A stretch of 64,000 nucleotides of DNA from Yersinia thracica (GTDB lineage: Bacteria; Pseudomonadota; Gammaproteobacteria; Enterobacterales; Enterobacteriaceae): assembly GCF_902170565.1 (NCBI RefSeq), contig NZ_CABHXX010000135.1, positions 17,763 to 81,762 of the forward strand. Direction: 5' to 3'. Position 1 is the first letter of the stretch; each line of letters starts with the position of its first letter. Positions 28,205-38,999 of the stretch are shown one piece after another. Position numbers and translations under genes: made by a program. The notes below the pieces were generated by a model. The model saw only the letters and a list, made by a program, of their open reading frames with translations. It did not search any database and had not been told where the DNA came from.

Positions 28205-28807
28205 TCAATGCCAAATCAACAAGACACAGGCCGCTGTCAGCAACCCCATCGAGATATTAAAAGTAAACCAGGCCCGGCGACTGCGCAGCAAACGGCCAAT
28301 CAAAGTACCAAAACCCAGCCAAATAATACCGGCCACCAGATTCACCATAAACATGCCAAGACTTATCATTAAGATGGAATGATGATAAGCCGCACCCGCC
28401 ATGCTAAAACTGGCGACTGATCCTAATCCCATCAGCCAGGCTTTTGGGTTAAGAAATTGCAATAGCCAACCCTGATATAATCGCAGCGGTTTTGGCGGGA
28501 CGACATTGGTTTCTAATTTTTCATAGGCTGAAGTGGCAATTTTCCATGCCAACCACAGCAGATAAAGACTGCCGAGAATTTTCAGGATTAAATGCAGGGA
28601 GGGATAAACTAATATCAGGCCGCCGACACCAAATGCCACCAGCAACAGCATGCTCTGCATACCCAACATAATGCCTAACATCAACCAGATAGAGCGCATA
28701 AAGCCGAAGTTAGCCCCGGCTGAGGTTAATAACATATTGTTTGGGCCGGGGGTAATTGCAGCAACCCAGAGAAAACCTACCATTGAAAGAAATAAACTCA
28801 GTTCCAT
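28205..28807 (-). CDS. LysE/RhtB family amino-acid exporter
   Basis: 200 residues from MELSLFLSMVGFLW at 28807; the open frame upstream for 48 codons overlaps the yheT start and is not family sequence. About six membrane helices, and the LysE hallmark ITPGPNNMLLTSAGANFG (about 18-35). It likely exports an amino acid or related metabolite. It is divergent from yheT and lies just upstream of the PhzF-like gene, so the two may share a transcript. Confidence 0.9.
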   Translation of the reverse strand: MELSLFLSMVGFLWVAAITPGPNNMLLTSAGANFGFMRSIWLMLGIMLGMQSMLLLVAFGVGGLILVYPSLHLILKILGSLYLLWLAWKIATSAYEKLETNVVPPKPLRLYQGWLLQFLNPKAWLMGLGSVASFSMAGAAYHHSILMISLGMFMVNLVAGIIWLGFGTLIGRLLRSRRAWFTFNISMGLLTAACVLLIWH

Positions 28808-28890
28808 GAGACGGGTGCCTCTCACCCAAAATGATGCGCGATATACCCATGAAGCTAACAGTGTGCTATTGATCACACAAGAGCAATGAC

Positions 28891-29928
28891 ATGATTTCCA
28901 TTCACCATATGCATGAAATATTTCGTCCGCTGGCCGGTGCCAGTAACCCACATTTACAAACGCTGCTGCCGCGCTTGGTCAGGCGGCGCGTGCAGCTGCA
29001 ACCTTTTTGGCAACGGCTGGAACTGCCCGATGGGGATTTTGTCGATCTGGCCTGGAGTGAAAACCCTGAGCTGGCGCGTGATAAACCCAGAGTGGTGCTA
29101 TTCCACGGGCTGGAAGGGAATTTTTACAGCCCTTATGCCCATGGGTTACTGCGCGCCTGGCAAGACCGCGGGTGGCTGGGGGTGGTGATGCATTTTCGCG
29201 GATGCAGTGGCGAACCAAATCGTAAGTCACGCATTTATCACTCCGGTGAAACAGAAGATGCCCGCTTCTTTCTGCGCTGGTTGCGGGAAAGCTATGGTCA
29301 GGTGCCCACCGCCGCGGTTGGCGTCTCTTTAGGCGGCAATATGCTGGCGCTCTATTTAGCTCAACAAGGGCAGTTAGCTCAACAAGGACAGTTAGCGGAG
29401 CAAGGGCAAGAGAGCTTATTAGAGGCAGCCGTGGTGGTTTCTGCACCGCTGATGCTCGAACCTTGTGCTGACCGCATGGAGCAAGGTTTCTCGCGCATTT
29501 ATCAGCGCTATTTGTTGAACCAACTCAAATTAAATGCCACCCGTAAACTACTGCATTACCCCGACAGCCTGCCGTTGGATCTGACTCAATTGAAAGGATT
29601 GCGGCGAATCAGAGAGTTTGATGATGTCATAACGGCTAAAATACATGGCTTCAATGATGCGTTGGATTATTATCGGCGTTGCAGCGCGTTACCTAAGCTG
29701 TCACACATTAAGACGCCGCTGCTTATCATTCATGCCAAAGATGACCCGTTCATGACCCCCGAGGTTATCCCGAATCTCAACGAGTTACCGGACAATATTG
29801 CTTATCAGCTCACAGAACACGGCGGCCATGTCGGTTTTGTCGGCGGCTCATTAAAACACCCACAAATGTGGTTGGAACAACGTATTCCAGCCTGGCTTTC
29901 CCCCTATTTGGAGCAATCATCATGCTGA
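28891..29928 (+). CDS. yheT: Alpha/beta hydrolase YheT
   Basis: 345 residues. Typical alpha/beta hydrolase: oxyanion region FHGLEGN (about 70-76), nucleophile elbow GVSLGGNM with Ser (about 144-151), and later Asp and His (KDDPF; HGGHVGF). The family hydrolyses hydrophobic esters; no substrate is assigned. A three-copy 18-nt repeat (29356-29409, LAQQGQ units) inserts about 15 residues not expected in the family. Overlaps yheU by 7 nt. Confidence 0.92.
   Translation: MISIHHMHEIFRPLAGASNPHLQTLLPRLVRRRVQLQPFWQRLELPDGDFVDLAWSENPELARDKPRVVLFHGLEGNFYSPYAHGLLRAWQDRGWLGVVMHFRGCSGEPNRKSRIYHSGETEDARFFLRWLRESYGQVPTAAVGVSLGGNMLALYLAQQGQLAQQGQLAEQGQESLLEAAVVVSAPLMLEPCADRMEQGFSRIYQRYLLNQLKLNATRKLLHYPDSLPLDLTQLKGLRRIREFDDVITAKIHGFNDALDYYRRCSALPKLSHIKTPLLIIHAKDDPFMTPEVIPNLNELPDNIAYQLTEHGGHVGFVGGSLKHPQMWLEQRIPAWLSPYLEQSSC
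29356..29409 (+). repeat. In-frame 18-bp tandem repeat within yheT
   Basis: Three units of 18 nt (29356-29373, 29374-29391, 29392-29409), the first two differing at one base, the third more diverged. They encode [18 protein letters not shown]. It follows the helix after the nucleophile elbow. Confidence 0.85.
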
Positions 29929-30158
29929 TCCCCTGGCAACAAGTCGACAGTGAAACACTGGATAATCTGCTGGAAGCCTTTGTGCTACGTGAAGGCACGG
30001 ATTACGGCGAGCATGAACGTTCATTGACCCAAAAAGTCGAAGACGTCCGCCGTCAGTTGGTCAGTGGTGAGGCGGTTTTGGTCTGGTCCGAGTTACACGA
30101 GACCATCAATATTATGCCGCGCGGTGCATTTCGAGCCGGTGCAGAAGAGTTGCCATAA
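29922..30158 (+). CDS. yheU: YheU family small protein
   Basis: 78 residues from ATG 29922 ([21 protein letters not shown]), E. coli YheU being 72. Pfam-type UPF0270, acidic, with no known function. Its start overlaps the yheT stop, which implies translational coupling. The 18-codon extension upstream is shadow sequence of yheT. Confidence 0.9.
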   Translation: MLIPWQQVDSETLDNLLEAFVLREGTDYGEHERSLTQKVEDVRRQLVSGEAVLVWSELHETINIMPRGAFRAGAEELP

Positions 30159-30299
30159 TCCTCACTGGGTCATGACACTCGCCGAGTAAAATCAGGGTGA
30201 CAAGCCGGACACTTTGCCCTAAAAATAACCATTAGTGCTAAAAAACAGCCAATTTCATCCTGTCCACTGAGGATCTAACCCCATGGAGTTACAGCTAAT

Positions 30300-31169
30300 A
30301 TGTCAACTAAACATCCGGTTATAGCCGTCACCGGCTCAAGTGGCGCAGGGACGACGACAACCAGCCTGGCGTTTCGCAAAATTTTTCAGCAATTGAATAT
30401 TCGCGCGGCGCAAATTGAGGGTGATAGCTTCCACCGCTATACCCGCCCAGAAATGGATACCGTCATCCGTAAGGCGCGGGATCAAGGGCGGCATATCAGC
30501 TATTTTGGCCCAGAAGCCAATGACTTTGGTCAGTTAGAATACAGTGTGGAAGAGTACGGCAAAAATGGCTCGGGGCGTTCACGTAAGTATTTGCACACTT
30601 ATGATGAAGCGGTGCCTTATAACCAAATTCCAGGCACTTTCACCCCTTGGGAGGCGCTGCCAGAACCTACCGATGTATTATTTTATGAAGGGCTGCACGG
30701 CGGAGTCGTGACCGAGCATCATGATGTGGCAAAACATGTCGATTTACTGGTCGGCGTGGTGCCCATCGTCAACCTGGAGTGGATTCAAAAATTAGTCCGG
30801 GATACCGGTGAGCGCGGCCATTCCCGTGAGGCGGTGATGGATTCCGTGGTGCGCTCCATGGACGATTACATTAACTACATTACGCCGCAGTTCTCGCGCA
30901 CCCACATTAACTTTCAGCGCGTGCCGACCGTCGACACCTCAAATCCATTTGCCGCTAAAGCCATTCCTTCACTGGATGAAAGTTTTGTTGTCATTCATTT
31001 CCGCGGTTTGGATCAAATCGATTTCCCCTACTTATTGGCCATGCTGCAAGGGTCTTTTATCTCCAATATCAACACTTTGGTTGTCCCTGGCGGGAAGATG
31101 GGGCTGGCAATGGAGCTGATTATGGCCCCGCTGGTGCAGCAATTACTGGAAGGGAAAAAAATTATTTAA
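30300..31169 (+). CDS. prkB: Phosphoribulokinase-like protein
   Basis: 289 residues, E. coli YhfP/PrkB length. P-loop GSSGAGTT (12-19) near the N-terminus, and the phosphoribulokinase/uridine kinase fold (FYEGLHGG at about 128-135). The family is related to Calvin cycle kinase, but no rubisco is seen here and the physiological substrate in enterobacteria is unclear. Upstream of yhfA with a shared terminator. Confidence 0.92.
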   Translation: MSTKHPVIAVTGSSGAGTTTTSLAFRKIFQQLNIRAAQIEGDSFHRYTRPEMDTVIRKARDQGRHISYFGPEANDFGQLEYSVEEYGKNGSGRSRKYLHTYDEAVPYNQIPGTFTPWEALPEPTDVLFYEGLHGGVVTEHHDVAKHVDLLVGVVPIVNLEWIQKLVRDTGERGHSREAVMDSVVRSMDDYINYITPQFSRTHINFQRVPTVDTSNPFAAKAIPSLDESFVVIHFRGLDQIDFPYLLAMLQGSFISNINTLVVPGGKMGLAMELIMAPLVQQLLEGKKII

Positions 31170-31183
31170 CGGGTTGAATAATA

Positions 31184-31214
31184 AACCCATAACCTAGTCG
31201 CTAAGCTATGGGTT
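31184..31214. terminator. Hairpin terminator between prkB and yhfA
   Basis: Perfect 8-bp arms AACCCATA and TATGGGTT with an inner TAG/CTA pair around TCG, between convergent genes. On the minus strand it is followed by TTATTATTC, so it suits yhfA well; for prkB the plus side (AAGCGCTTTT) is weaker. Confidence 0.75.
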
Positions 31215-31222
31215 AAGCGCTT

Positions 31223-31630
31223 TTACGCGATGTCACGGATTTCAAAACTGTGGGTAATGGTCGCCGCTTTCCCCAACATCAAAGAAACCGAGCAATATTT
31301 CTCTGCTGAAAGCTCAACTGCGCGCTCAACAATTTTATCGGTCAAGCCTTTACCGCTGACAATAAAATGCAAGTTAATTTGTGTAAACAGGCGCGGTGCT
31401 TCTTCCCGGCGCTGCGAGGTTAATGTCACTTCGCAATCGCGCACATCGTTGCGCCCCTTTTGCAAAATGGAAACGACATCAATTGCACTACAGCCCCCTG
31501 CCGACATTAACAACATTTCCATCGGGCTAGGAGCTTTGTCGCCTGCATTTCCGTCCATCAAAACCTGATGACCTGAAGCTGATTCACCCAAAAATGTCAG
31601 CCCCTCAACCCACTTTACACGTGCCTGCAT
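31223..31630 (-). CDS. yhfA: OsmC-family protein YhfA
   Basis: 135 residues, E. coli YhfA length. OsmC/Ohr fold with the two redox cysteines in about GGCSAIDV (C48) and DVRDCEV. OsmC-family proteins reduce organic hydroperoxides; YhfA lacks a proven substrate. It is divergent from crp, as in E. coli. Confidence 0.92.
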   Translation of the reverse strand: MQARVKWVEGLTFLGESASGHQVLMDGNAGDKAPSPMEMLLMSAGGCSAIDVVSILQKGRNDVRDCEVTLTSQRREEAPRLFTQINLHFIVSGKGLTDKIVERAVELSAEKYCSVSLMLGKAATITHSFEIRDIA

Positions 31631-31964
31631 AACTCTTGCTCCCGGTTAAATTTTCGGATTCAGACTACCCTTTCATTTACAAACTGGCAATGTAACCCGA
31701 TGTTCATCATGCTGAAGCGATACAACACAAGACACTGGCCTCATCCTGTGCTACAAACAGAACCGAAAGTGTTGTTTTTTGAATTAAATAGGGTAGCTTC
31801 TCAATACTCAGTGAAGGGTTTCTACTCGGTACGCATCTTGGTTATACCTTTCGGCAGTTGAGCAAATTAATATGCTAAATGAAAGTGTATTTTATAAGCA
31901 CGCCGTACAGGGAACTCTGAGCCCTGTTAAGTTAGGCTGCGATAACAACAGAGGATAACAGCGA
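31631..31964. promoter_or_regulatory. yhfA-crp divergent intergenic region
   Basis: 334 nt without a gene. It must hold the yhfA and crp promoters. An AGAGGAT ribosome site precedes crp. In E. coli this region has Crp-binding sites; I could not find a convincing TGTGA-N6-TCACA palindrome, only the half-like CTGTGCTACAAACAG (about 31747-31761). No small gene is evident. Confidence 0.5.
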
Positions 31965-32597
31965 ATGGTTCTCGGCAAGCCACAAACAGACCCGACTCTC
32001 GAATGGTTCCTGTCTCATTGCCATATCCACAAATATCCATCGAAAAGTACGCTAATTCACCAAGGTGAAAAAGCCGAAACGCTTTACTACATCGTGAAAG
32101 GCTCCGTTGCGGTGCTTATCAAAGATGAAGAAGGTAAAGAGATGATTCTCTCCTATTTAAACCAGGGAGATTTCATCGGCGAGCTTGGATTATTTGAAGA
32201 AGGCCAAGAACGTAGTGCTTGGGTTAGGGCAAAAACTGCCTGTGAAGTGGCTGAAATTTCTTACAAAAAATTCCGTCAGCTGATTCAGGTCAATCCAGAT
32301 ATCTTGATGCGCCTGTCTTCACAAATGGCGAATCGCTTACAGATAACATCTGAGAAAGTGGGTAACCTCGCCTTCCTGGATGTCACTGGGCGCATTGCAC
32401 AAACGCTGCTTAATCTGGCAAAACAACCGGATGCCATGACCCACCCAGATGGGATGCAGATAAAGATTACCCGCCAGGAAATTGGTCAAATAGTTGGCTG
32501 TTCCCGCGAAACTGTGGGGCGGATACTAAAAATGCTAGAAGATCAAAATCTGATCTCCGCGCATGGTAAAACGATTGTCGTTTACGGCACTCGTTAA
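31965..32597 (+). CDS. crp: cAMP receptor protein
   Basis: 210 residues, E. coli length, and only a few substitutions (S118, N122 and I125 against A, R and V by memory). cAMP-binding beta-roll 1-130 ([15 protein letters not shown] holds the ligand residues), hinge helix, then HTH about 169-190 with the recognition segment [13 protein letters not shown]. Global regulator of carbon use; also controls many virulence genes in Yersinia. Terminator follows. Confidence 0.97.
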   Translation: MVLGKPQTDPTLEWFLSHCHIHKYPSKSTLIHQGEKAETLYYIVKGSVAVLIKDEEGKEMILSYLNQGDFIGELGLFEEGQERSAWVRAKTACEVAEISYKKFRQLIQVNPDILMRLSSQMANRLQITSEKVGNLAFLDVTGRIAQTLLNLAKQPDAMTHPDGMQIKITRQEIGQIVGCSRETVGRILKMLEDQNLISAHGKTIVVYGTR

Positions 32598-32606
32598 TTC
32601 CCTATA

Positions 32607-32637
32607 AACCGGTGCTGTTACCTCGGCACCGGTTTTC
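32607..32637 (+). terminator. Rho-independent terminator of crp
   Basis: Perfect 9-bp stem AACCGGTGC with GCACCGGTT, loop of 10 nt, followed by TTTT, about 10 nt after the crp stop. Confidence 0.9.
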
Positions 32638-32673
32638 TCAATCTTTTGTGATTAATAAATTTCTGGGGCCTAT

Positions 32674-34797
32674 ATGAATTGGCAACGGCTTATTTATCAT
32701 CCTGAAGTAAATTATGCACTCCGCCAGACACTTGTTCTCTGCTTGCCGGCGGCATTGGGGTTCGCGATAGGCGAATTGCGGTTGGGGTTGATGTTCTCCC
32801 TGATACCCGCCTGCTGTAATATTGCAGCGCTAGATACTCCCCATCAACATTTCTTCCGGCGACTGATTGTCGGCGGGGCTCTCTTTACCTTCAGTAGTTT
32901 TCTGACTCAACAACTGCTGCTGTGGGATATTCCATTACCTGCGGTGATGCTTGGCTTGGCATTAATATTGGGTGTCAGTGGCGCTATCAGCCAGCTCAAT
33001 GGCCGCCTGCTCCCCGCCGCACTTATCGCCGCTATTTTTAGCCTCAGCATGGTAGGCCGTGCGCCTATCTGGCAAGCGCCATTGATGTGTGCCGTGGGGA
33101 CTCTCTGGTATGGCCTATTTACCTGGCTATGGTTCCGGTTATGTAAAGACCAGCCGATCCGTGAGCCATTAAGTCAGCTTTATCATTTGTTGGCCGATTA
33201 TTGCGATGCTAAATACAGTTTGTTTGGTCAGCATGTGGAGCTAGAAAAGGCAATGCCGCCGCTGCTTGACCGGCAACAAGGCATAATGGACAAGATTAAT
33301 CAGCTTTATCAGCAATTTAACTTGATCGACAATGCCACTAAAAAAGAGCGGAAACGGCTATTGAATTTGTTTCAAATGGCGCTCGATTTGCAGGAACACG
33401 TCACTGCGGCGGTGAGTCAGTCAGAAAAAACGCAAGAGTTAATTGACCAAAGCCCGATAGAAAGAGTCCTTAAGCGCAATATGCAGGTTATCTCGACGCA
33501 AATGCGCACCATCGCCGATGATATTCTCTATCATCACCGCGCGAAAAATCATTTCAGTGCGAGCGATGCGCTGGTCGAACTGGAAGAGATTGCCCAGCAG
33601 CACCCGGATAACCCAGTGGCGCAATTTTTCTATTATCATATCAGCCATGTTACCCAGATCCTGAGCGACCAACGCCCGCAGTATGACCGCGCCTTGATGT
33701 CCAGCCAGCCATCTCAGCCGTTCTGGCCAGCACTCACCAGCTATTTATCTTTTAAATCCAGTGCATTGCGGGATGCCGCTCGCCTTGGCGTCACTTTGGC
33801 CGCCGGCAGTTACATCGGTACCTTGATTCATCTGCCCAAACCTTATTGGATTTTGCTCACCGTGATGCTGGTTACGCAAAACGGCTATAACGCCACTAAA
33901 ATTCGAATTCATCACCGCGCCCTTGGCACTCTGATCGGGCTGTTACTCGCGGCAGCTTTGCTGCATTTTCAAATGCCGGAAGGCACCACGCTAAGCATTA
34001 TGTTGCTCATCACCCTGGTCGCCTATCTGGTTCAACGCAAAAACTATGGCTGGTCGGTCATTTTCAGAACCATCACTACGGTCTATATCTTGCAGTTATT
34101 GACCGGCGAAGGTGCAGACTTTTTAATCCCGCGATTGTTGGATACGTTAATTGGCTGTGCATTGGCCTTTGCCAGTACATTGTGGCTATGGCCGCAGTGG
34201 CAAAGCGGTTTACTGCGTAAAAATGCGCATCAAACGCTGGAGAGTTATCAGAAAATCCTGCGCATCCTGCTGAAACCTCATCCGAATATCGAACAACTGG
34301 CGTTTGAGCGCATCCAGGTGAACAAGGCCAGCAACGCCGTCCTCAGTTCACTGAAACAAGCTATGCAGGAGCCGGGGTTCAACTCAAAATATCTGGCGGA
34401 TATGCGCCTGTGGGCCACCCATAGCGAACTTATTGTCGGGAATATCAATGAGATGACCATCCTGACGCGGGCTTATCCAGTGGAAGAGTCACCGGCAGAA
34501 TCAGATAAACACCACATTCAGCTGACAGTTAGGTTGGCGGAAGAGTATTTGCAGCTCTGTGAAATGGCGATTCAACAATGTCAGCAACGGCTGGAGTCAG
34601 ATACCAGTGAGGATAATAACGATTTTGTTCAAATGCCAGATGTGGATGCTGATACGCAAATCTCTGAACTTGAACGTAATTTACGGCGTATTTTGTCGCA
34701 TTTGAGTGTGATGCATACCGTTTCATCGCTGGCATGGCAGCAACAGCCGCACCACGGTATTTGGCGCAGCCGGAAACTGCGGGGGACGGCATCGTAA
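32674..34797 (+). CDS. yhfK: YhfK, FUSC-family inner-membrane protein
   Basis: 707 residues (E. coli 696). Two sets of membrane helices (about 15-160 and 375-505) separated by a cytoplasmic helical domain and followed by a C-terminal soluble domain, the FUSC (fusaric-acid resistance-like) layout. The conserved LPKPYWILLTVMLVTQNGYNATKIRIHHRALGT (about 385-417) is clear. Proposed to be an efflux-type component; substrate unknown. Follows crp and is convergent with argD, as in E. coli. Confidence 0.92.
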   Translation: MNWQRLIYHPEVNYALRQTLVLCLPAALGFAIGELRLGLMFSLIPACCNIAALDTPHQHFFRRLIVGGALFTFSSFLTQQLLLWDIPLPAVMLGLALILGVSGAISQLNGRLLPAALIAAIFSLSMVGRAPIWQAPLMCAVGTLWYGLFTWLWFRLCKDQPIREPLSQLYHLLADYCDAKYSLFGQHVELEKAMPPLLDRQQGIMDKINQLYQQFNLIDNATKKERKRLLNLFQMALDLQEHVTAAVSQSEKTQELIDQSPIERVLKRNMQVISTQMRTIADDILYHHRAKNHFSASDALVELEEIAQQHPDNPVAQFFYYHISHVTQILSDQRPQYDRALMSSQPSQPFWPALTSYLSFKSSALRDAARLGVTLAAGSYIGTLIHLPKPYWILLTVMLVTQNGYNATKIRIHHRALGTLIGLLLAAALLHFQMPEGTTLSIMLLITLVAYLVQRKNYGWSVIFRTITTVYILQLLTGEGADFLIPRLLDTLIGCALAFASTLWLWPQWQSGLLRKNAHQTLESYQKILRILLKPHPNIEQLAFERIQVNKASNAVLSSLKQAMQEPGFNSKYLADMRLWATHSELIVGNINEMTILTRAYPVEESPAESDKHHIQLTVRLAEEYLQLCEMAIQQCQQRLESDTSEDNNDFVQMPDVDADTQISELERNLRRILSHLSVMHTVSSLAWQQQPHHGIWRSRKLRGTAS

Positions 34798-34798
34798 A

Positions 34799-34827
34799 TA
34801 AAAAAAGGAGAGACAAAAAGCCTCTCC
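34799..34827 (-). terminator. Rho-independent terminator of argD
   Basis: Minus strand: GGAGAG, loop of 9 nt, CTCTCC (34807-34827), then a run of at least six T. It is 25 nt after the argD stop and near the yhfK stop on the other strand. Confidence 0.88.
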
Positions 34828-34851
34828 ACTGGCCGTTGACAAAAATGCAGC

Positions 34852-36105
<1,254 letters not shown>

Positions 36106-36116
36106 TTACTGACGAG

Positions 36117-36151
36117 TGAGAATATAATCACAAAATATGCATAAAAAATCA
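36117..36151 (-). promoter_or_regulatory. Tandem ARG boxes (ArgR operator) before argD
   Basis: Two matches to TGAATWWWWATTCA on the same face: TGATTTTTTATGCA (36138-36151, 12 of 14) and TGATTATATTCTCA (36117-36130, 11 of 14), reading minus strand. The core-to-core gap of 7 nt equals the 3-bp spacing of 18-bp ARG boxes, that is 21 bp centre to centre, the canonical ArgR hexamer arrangement. The -10-like TATATT overlaps the second box. Confidence 0.82.
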
Positions 36152-36201
36152 CAATCAAGCAAACAATAAATTAACCAACAGAGAAAATGCAATTCAATGA
36201 C

Positions 36202-36777
36202 TTAATTTTTAAGGAAATTATTCAATAACTGATGGCCTTGTTCGCTGAGAATACTTTCCGGATGGAACTGCACGCCCTCCAGTGGCAAAGTGCGATGGCG
36301 GATGCCCATAATCTCATCCATCACACCCTCTTGTTCAGTCCATGCAGTCAGCTCAAAACAATCAGGCAGGGAGTCAGTGGCAATCACTAAAGAGTGATAG
36401 CGTGTCACCGTAAGCGGCTGATTAAGCTCACGAAAGACACCCTGGCCATTATGGCGAATTGCTGTGGTTTTACCGTGCATCACTTGTCGCGCCCGCACGA
36501 TCCGCGCGCCAAAAGCCTGCCCAAGCGCCTGATGGCCCAGACAGACGCCCAGTATGGGCAATTTACCGGCAAAATGACGGATCGCGGCCACAGAAATCCC
36601 GGCCTCATTGGGGGTGCAGGGGCCGGGCGAAATCACCAAATGGGATGGTGATAATCTTTCAATATCAACTAGTTGCACTTCATCATTACGTTTAACCACC
36701 ACTTCCGCGCCCAGCTCACAAAAATACTGGTAAAGGTTGTAGGTAAACGAATCGTAATTATCGATCAATAACAGCAT
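36202..36777 (-). CDS. pabA: Aminodeoxychorismate synthase glutaminase component
   Basis: 191 residues (E. coli 187), class I glutamine amidotransferase. Catalytic Cys79 in [11 protein letters not shown] and the His-Glu pair in VQFHPESI (about 168-172). With PabB it makes 4-amino-4-deoxychorismate for folate. It lies upstream of argD on the same strand and 20 nt after the ATPase gene. Confidence 0.95.
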   Translation of the reverse strand: MLLLIDNYDSFTYNLYQYFCELGAEVVVKRNDEVQLVDIERLSPSHLVISPGPCTPNEAGISVAAIRHFAGKLPILGVCLGHQALGQAFGARIVRARQVMHGKTTAIRHNGQGVFRELNQPLTVTRYHSLVIATDSLPDCFELTAWTEQEGVMDEIMGIRHRTLPLEGVQFHPESILSEQGHQLLNNFLKN

Positions 36778-36797
36778 TTCATATCCAAAAAATCAGG

Positions 36798-38309
36798 TTA
36801 ACGCTTGCGCCCACCGGTAATTGACCCCAAAACACCGCGCAAAATTTGTCGGCCCAGATCGCGCGCCATACTTTTAGCAGCAGTCTGGACAATACCATCG
36901 CGTTTACCGCCACGTGGCCCGGTAGAGCCAAACAGCAAATCATTCAGCCCATCCATCAATCCGCCGCCGTGAGCATCTGGCTGCTGAGGTGCAGCCTCCT
37001 CACCCGAAGCCGCATCCCCCAAGGTTAAGGAGCCACCGGCAGACAATTTCTCATAAGCTGACTCGCGATCCACCATCTCTTCATAGCGGCCATATAGCGG
37101 CGAATGATTGATGGCGTGATTACGTGCAGTAGCATCCAGCGCGCCCATTTTGGATTGTGGGGCAATCACCATGGCACGCTCAACAATATTGGGCCGCCCT
37201 TTCTCATCAAGGAAAGAAATAAGTGCCTCACCGACACCCAGCTCTGTAATCACCTGTTCAGCGCTGAATGCTGGGTTCGCCCGCATAGTCTGCGCAGCGG
37301 ATTTCACCGCTTTTTGATCCCGTGGAGTAAAAGCACGCAAAGCATGCTGCACGCGGTTGCCTAATTGACCGAGAATTTTATCGGGAACATCTAATGGATT
37401 TTGTGTCACAAAATAGATGCCGACCCCTTTTGAGCGGATCAACCGCACCACTTGTTCAACTTTATCCACCAGCGCCGCTGGGGCATCAGTGAATAATAAA
37501 TGGGCCTCATCAAAGAAAAAGACCAATTTGGGTTTATCGACATCGCCGACTTCCGGCAGTTGCTCGAACAATTCGGCTAACAACCACAGCAGGAAAATGG
37601 CATAGAGTTTGGGTTGATTAATCAGCCGGTCAGCGGCCAGTAGATTGATAACCCCTTGCCCGTTGCTGTCAGTTCGCATCAAATCATGAATATCCAGCAT
37701 TGGCTCACCAAAGAATTGATTAGCACCCTGCTGTTCTAAGGTCAGTAAACCGCGCTGAATAGCACCGATCGAGGCGGGCGTAATATTGCCGTATTGGGTG
37801 CGGAACTGCTTGGCATTGTCGCCGACGAATTGCACGATGGCGCGCAAATCTTTCATGTCTAACAGCAGCAAATTATTGTCGTCGGCAATTTTAAACACTA
37901 ATTGCAGCACGCCACTTTGCACTTCATTGAGATCAAGCAGACGCCCCAGTAGCAGTGGGCCAAGATCGGAAATGGTGGCCCGGATGGGATGGCCTTTTTC
38001 AGCGAAAATATCCCAAGGTACAATCGGGCAAGCTTGGGGTTGCCAGTCAGTGACGCCAATTGCCGCCAGTCTTGCTTGCAGTTTTTCTGATTCAATACCT
38101 TCCGCGCCAATACCGGATAAATCGCCTTTCACATCGGCCAGAAATACCGGTACGCCGATACGGGAAAATTGCTCGGCCATTTTTTGTAATGTGACCGTTT
38201 TACCGGTACCGGTCGCGCCGGTAATCAGCCCATGACGGTTTGCTAATGCCGATAAAATTACTAAATCCTGTGCTGGCTGCGCCTTCGCGATAAGCAATGC
38301 TTCACTCAT
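36798..38309 (-). CDS. HerA/YjgR-like ATPase (DUF853 helicase-like)
   Basis: 503 residues from [11 protein letters not shown] at 38309. P-loop GATGTGKT (31-38), Walker B region [13 protein letters not shown], and the C-terminal Arg/Gly-rich [13 protein letters not shown] segment of YjgR-type proteins. HerA-family members are hexameric translocases; E. coli YjgR is similar in length. Its function is not settled. The neighbours pabA and ppiA are unrelated, and no nuclease lies beside it. Confidence 0.88.
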   Translation of the reverse strand: MSEALLIAKAQPAQDLVILSALANRHGLITGATGTGKTVTLQKMAEQFSRIGVPVFLADVKGDLSGIGAEGIESEKLQARLAAIGVTDWQPQACPIVPWDIFAEKGHPIRATISDLGPLLLGRLLDLNEVQSGVLQLVFKIADDNNLLLLDMKDLRAIVQFVGDNAKQFRTQYGNITPASIGAIQRGLLTLEQQGANQFFGEPMLDIHDLMRTDSNGQGVINLLAADRLINQPKLYAIFLLWLLAELFEQLPEVGDVDKPKLVFFFDEAHLLFTDAPAALVDKVEQVVRLIRSKGVGIYFVTQNPLDVPDKILGQLGNRVQHALRAFTPRDQKAVKSAAQTMRANPAFSAEQVITELGVGEALISFLDEKGRPNIVERAMVIAPQSKMGALDATARNHAINHSPLYGRYEEMVDRESAYEKLSAGGSLTLGDAASGEEAAPQQPDAHGGGLMDGLNDLLFGSTGPRGGKRDGIVQTAAKSMARDLGRQILRGVLGSITGGRKR

Positions 38310-38394
38310 GAACCTTTCCCCCAAGCTAAGACAGATAATTGATTATATGCAACCTGTTGATTAATTTCTGGTGGGATGGGATTTTTAGGTGATA

Positions 38395-38422
38395 AACCAG
38401 CTTTCGGGGATGAAAGCTGGTT
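38395..38422 (-). terminator. Rho-independent terminator after ppiA
   Basis: Perfect 11-bp stem AACCAGCTTTC with GAAAGCTGGTT and a 6-nt loop, 8 nt after the ppiA stop; minus strand continues TTTATC. T-run is short but the stem is strong. Confidence 0.8.
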
Positions 38423-38429
38423 GCAGTAA

Positions 38430-38999
38430 TTAAGGTAAAACTTTCGCCGACAGAATGGTGATTGGTTTCACCGGCACATTCTGATACGGGCCAACGTTTT
38501 CAGTCTGAACCTGGGAGATTTTCTCTACCACATCCATCCCCTTGACCACTTTACCGAACACGGCATAGCCAAAATCGCGCTGGCCGTGATCGAGGAAAGC
38601 ATTGTCTGCCACGTTGAGGAAGAACTGGCTGGTGGCGCTGTCTTTATCTGCGGTGCGGGCCATGGAGATGGTGCCACGCAGGTTACGCAAGCCGTTATCC
38701 GCTTCATTTTTGATGGGGGTTTTAGCCGTTTTTTGTTTGAAATCGGCTGTAAAACCTCCGCCCTGAATCATAAAGCCGGGGATAACGCGGTGGAAGATGG
38801 TGTTGTTGTAATAGCCGTTGTTGACATAATCAACGAAATTCTGCGTTGAAACCGGTGCCTTCTGGCTATTGAGTTCCAACTCAATATTCCCAACCGACGT
38901 CGTTAACAACACATGAGGTTCACCGGCAGCCAAAGCAGCGGGTGCCACGGCGCTTAGGGAGCAAAGTGCGATGAAGGTCACTAAAGTACGTTTAAACAT
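38430..38999 (-). CDS. ppiA: Periplasmic peptidyl-prolyl cis-trans isomerase A (cyclophilin)
   Basis: 189 residues from [13 protein letters not shown] at 38999 (E. coli 190). Signal peptide 1-24, cleaved at AALA-AGEP. Cyclophilin domain throughout, including GFMIQGGGF and the conserved FFLNVADN. Periplasmic folding factor. Ten upstream codons are omitted because a good start with AACGGTTCC-type site sits at 38999. Confidence 0.95.
   Translation of the reverse strand: MFKRTLVTFIALCSLSAVAPAALAAGEPHVLLTTSVGNIELELNSQKAPVSTQNFVDYVNNGYYNNTIFHRVIPGFMIQGGGFTADFKQKTAKTPIKNEADNGLRNLRGTISMARTADKDSATSQFFLNVADNAFLDHGQRDFGYAVFGKVVKGMDVVEKISQVQTENVGPYQNVPVKPITILSAKVLP

Noticed and set aside
28205..28951. 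248-residue LysE-type frame overlapping the yheT start
   Set aside because: The first 48 residues are Cys/Trp-rich and unlike the family; MELSLFLSMVGF at 28807 is the natural start.
31631..31964. A CRP site before crp
   Set aside because: Only half-sites such as CTGTGC were found; the evidence is too thin to annotate.
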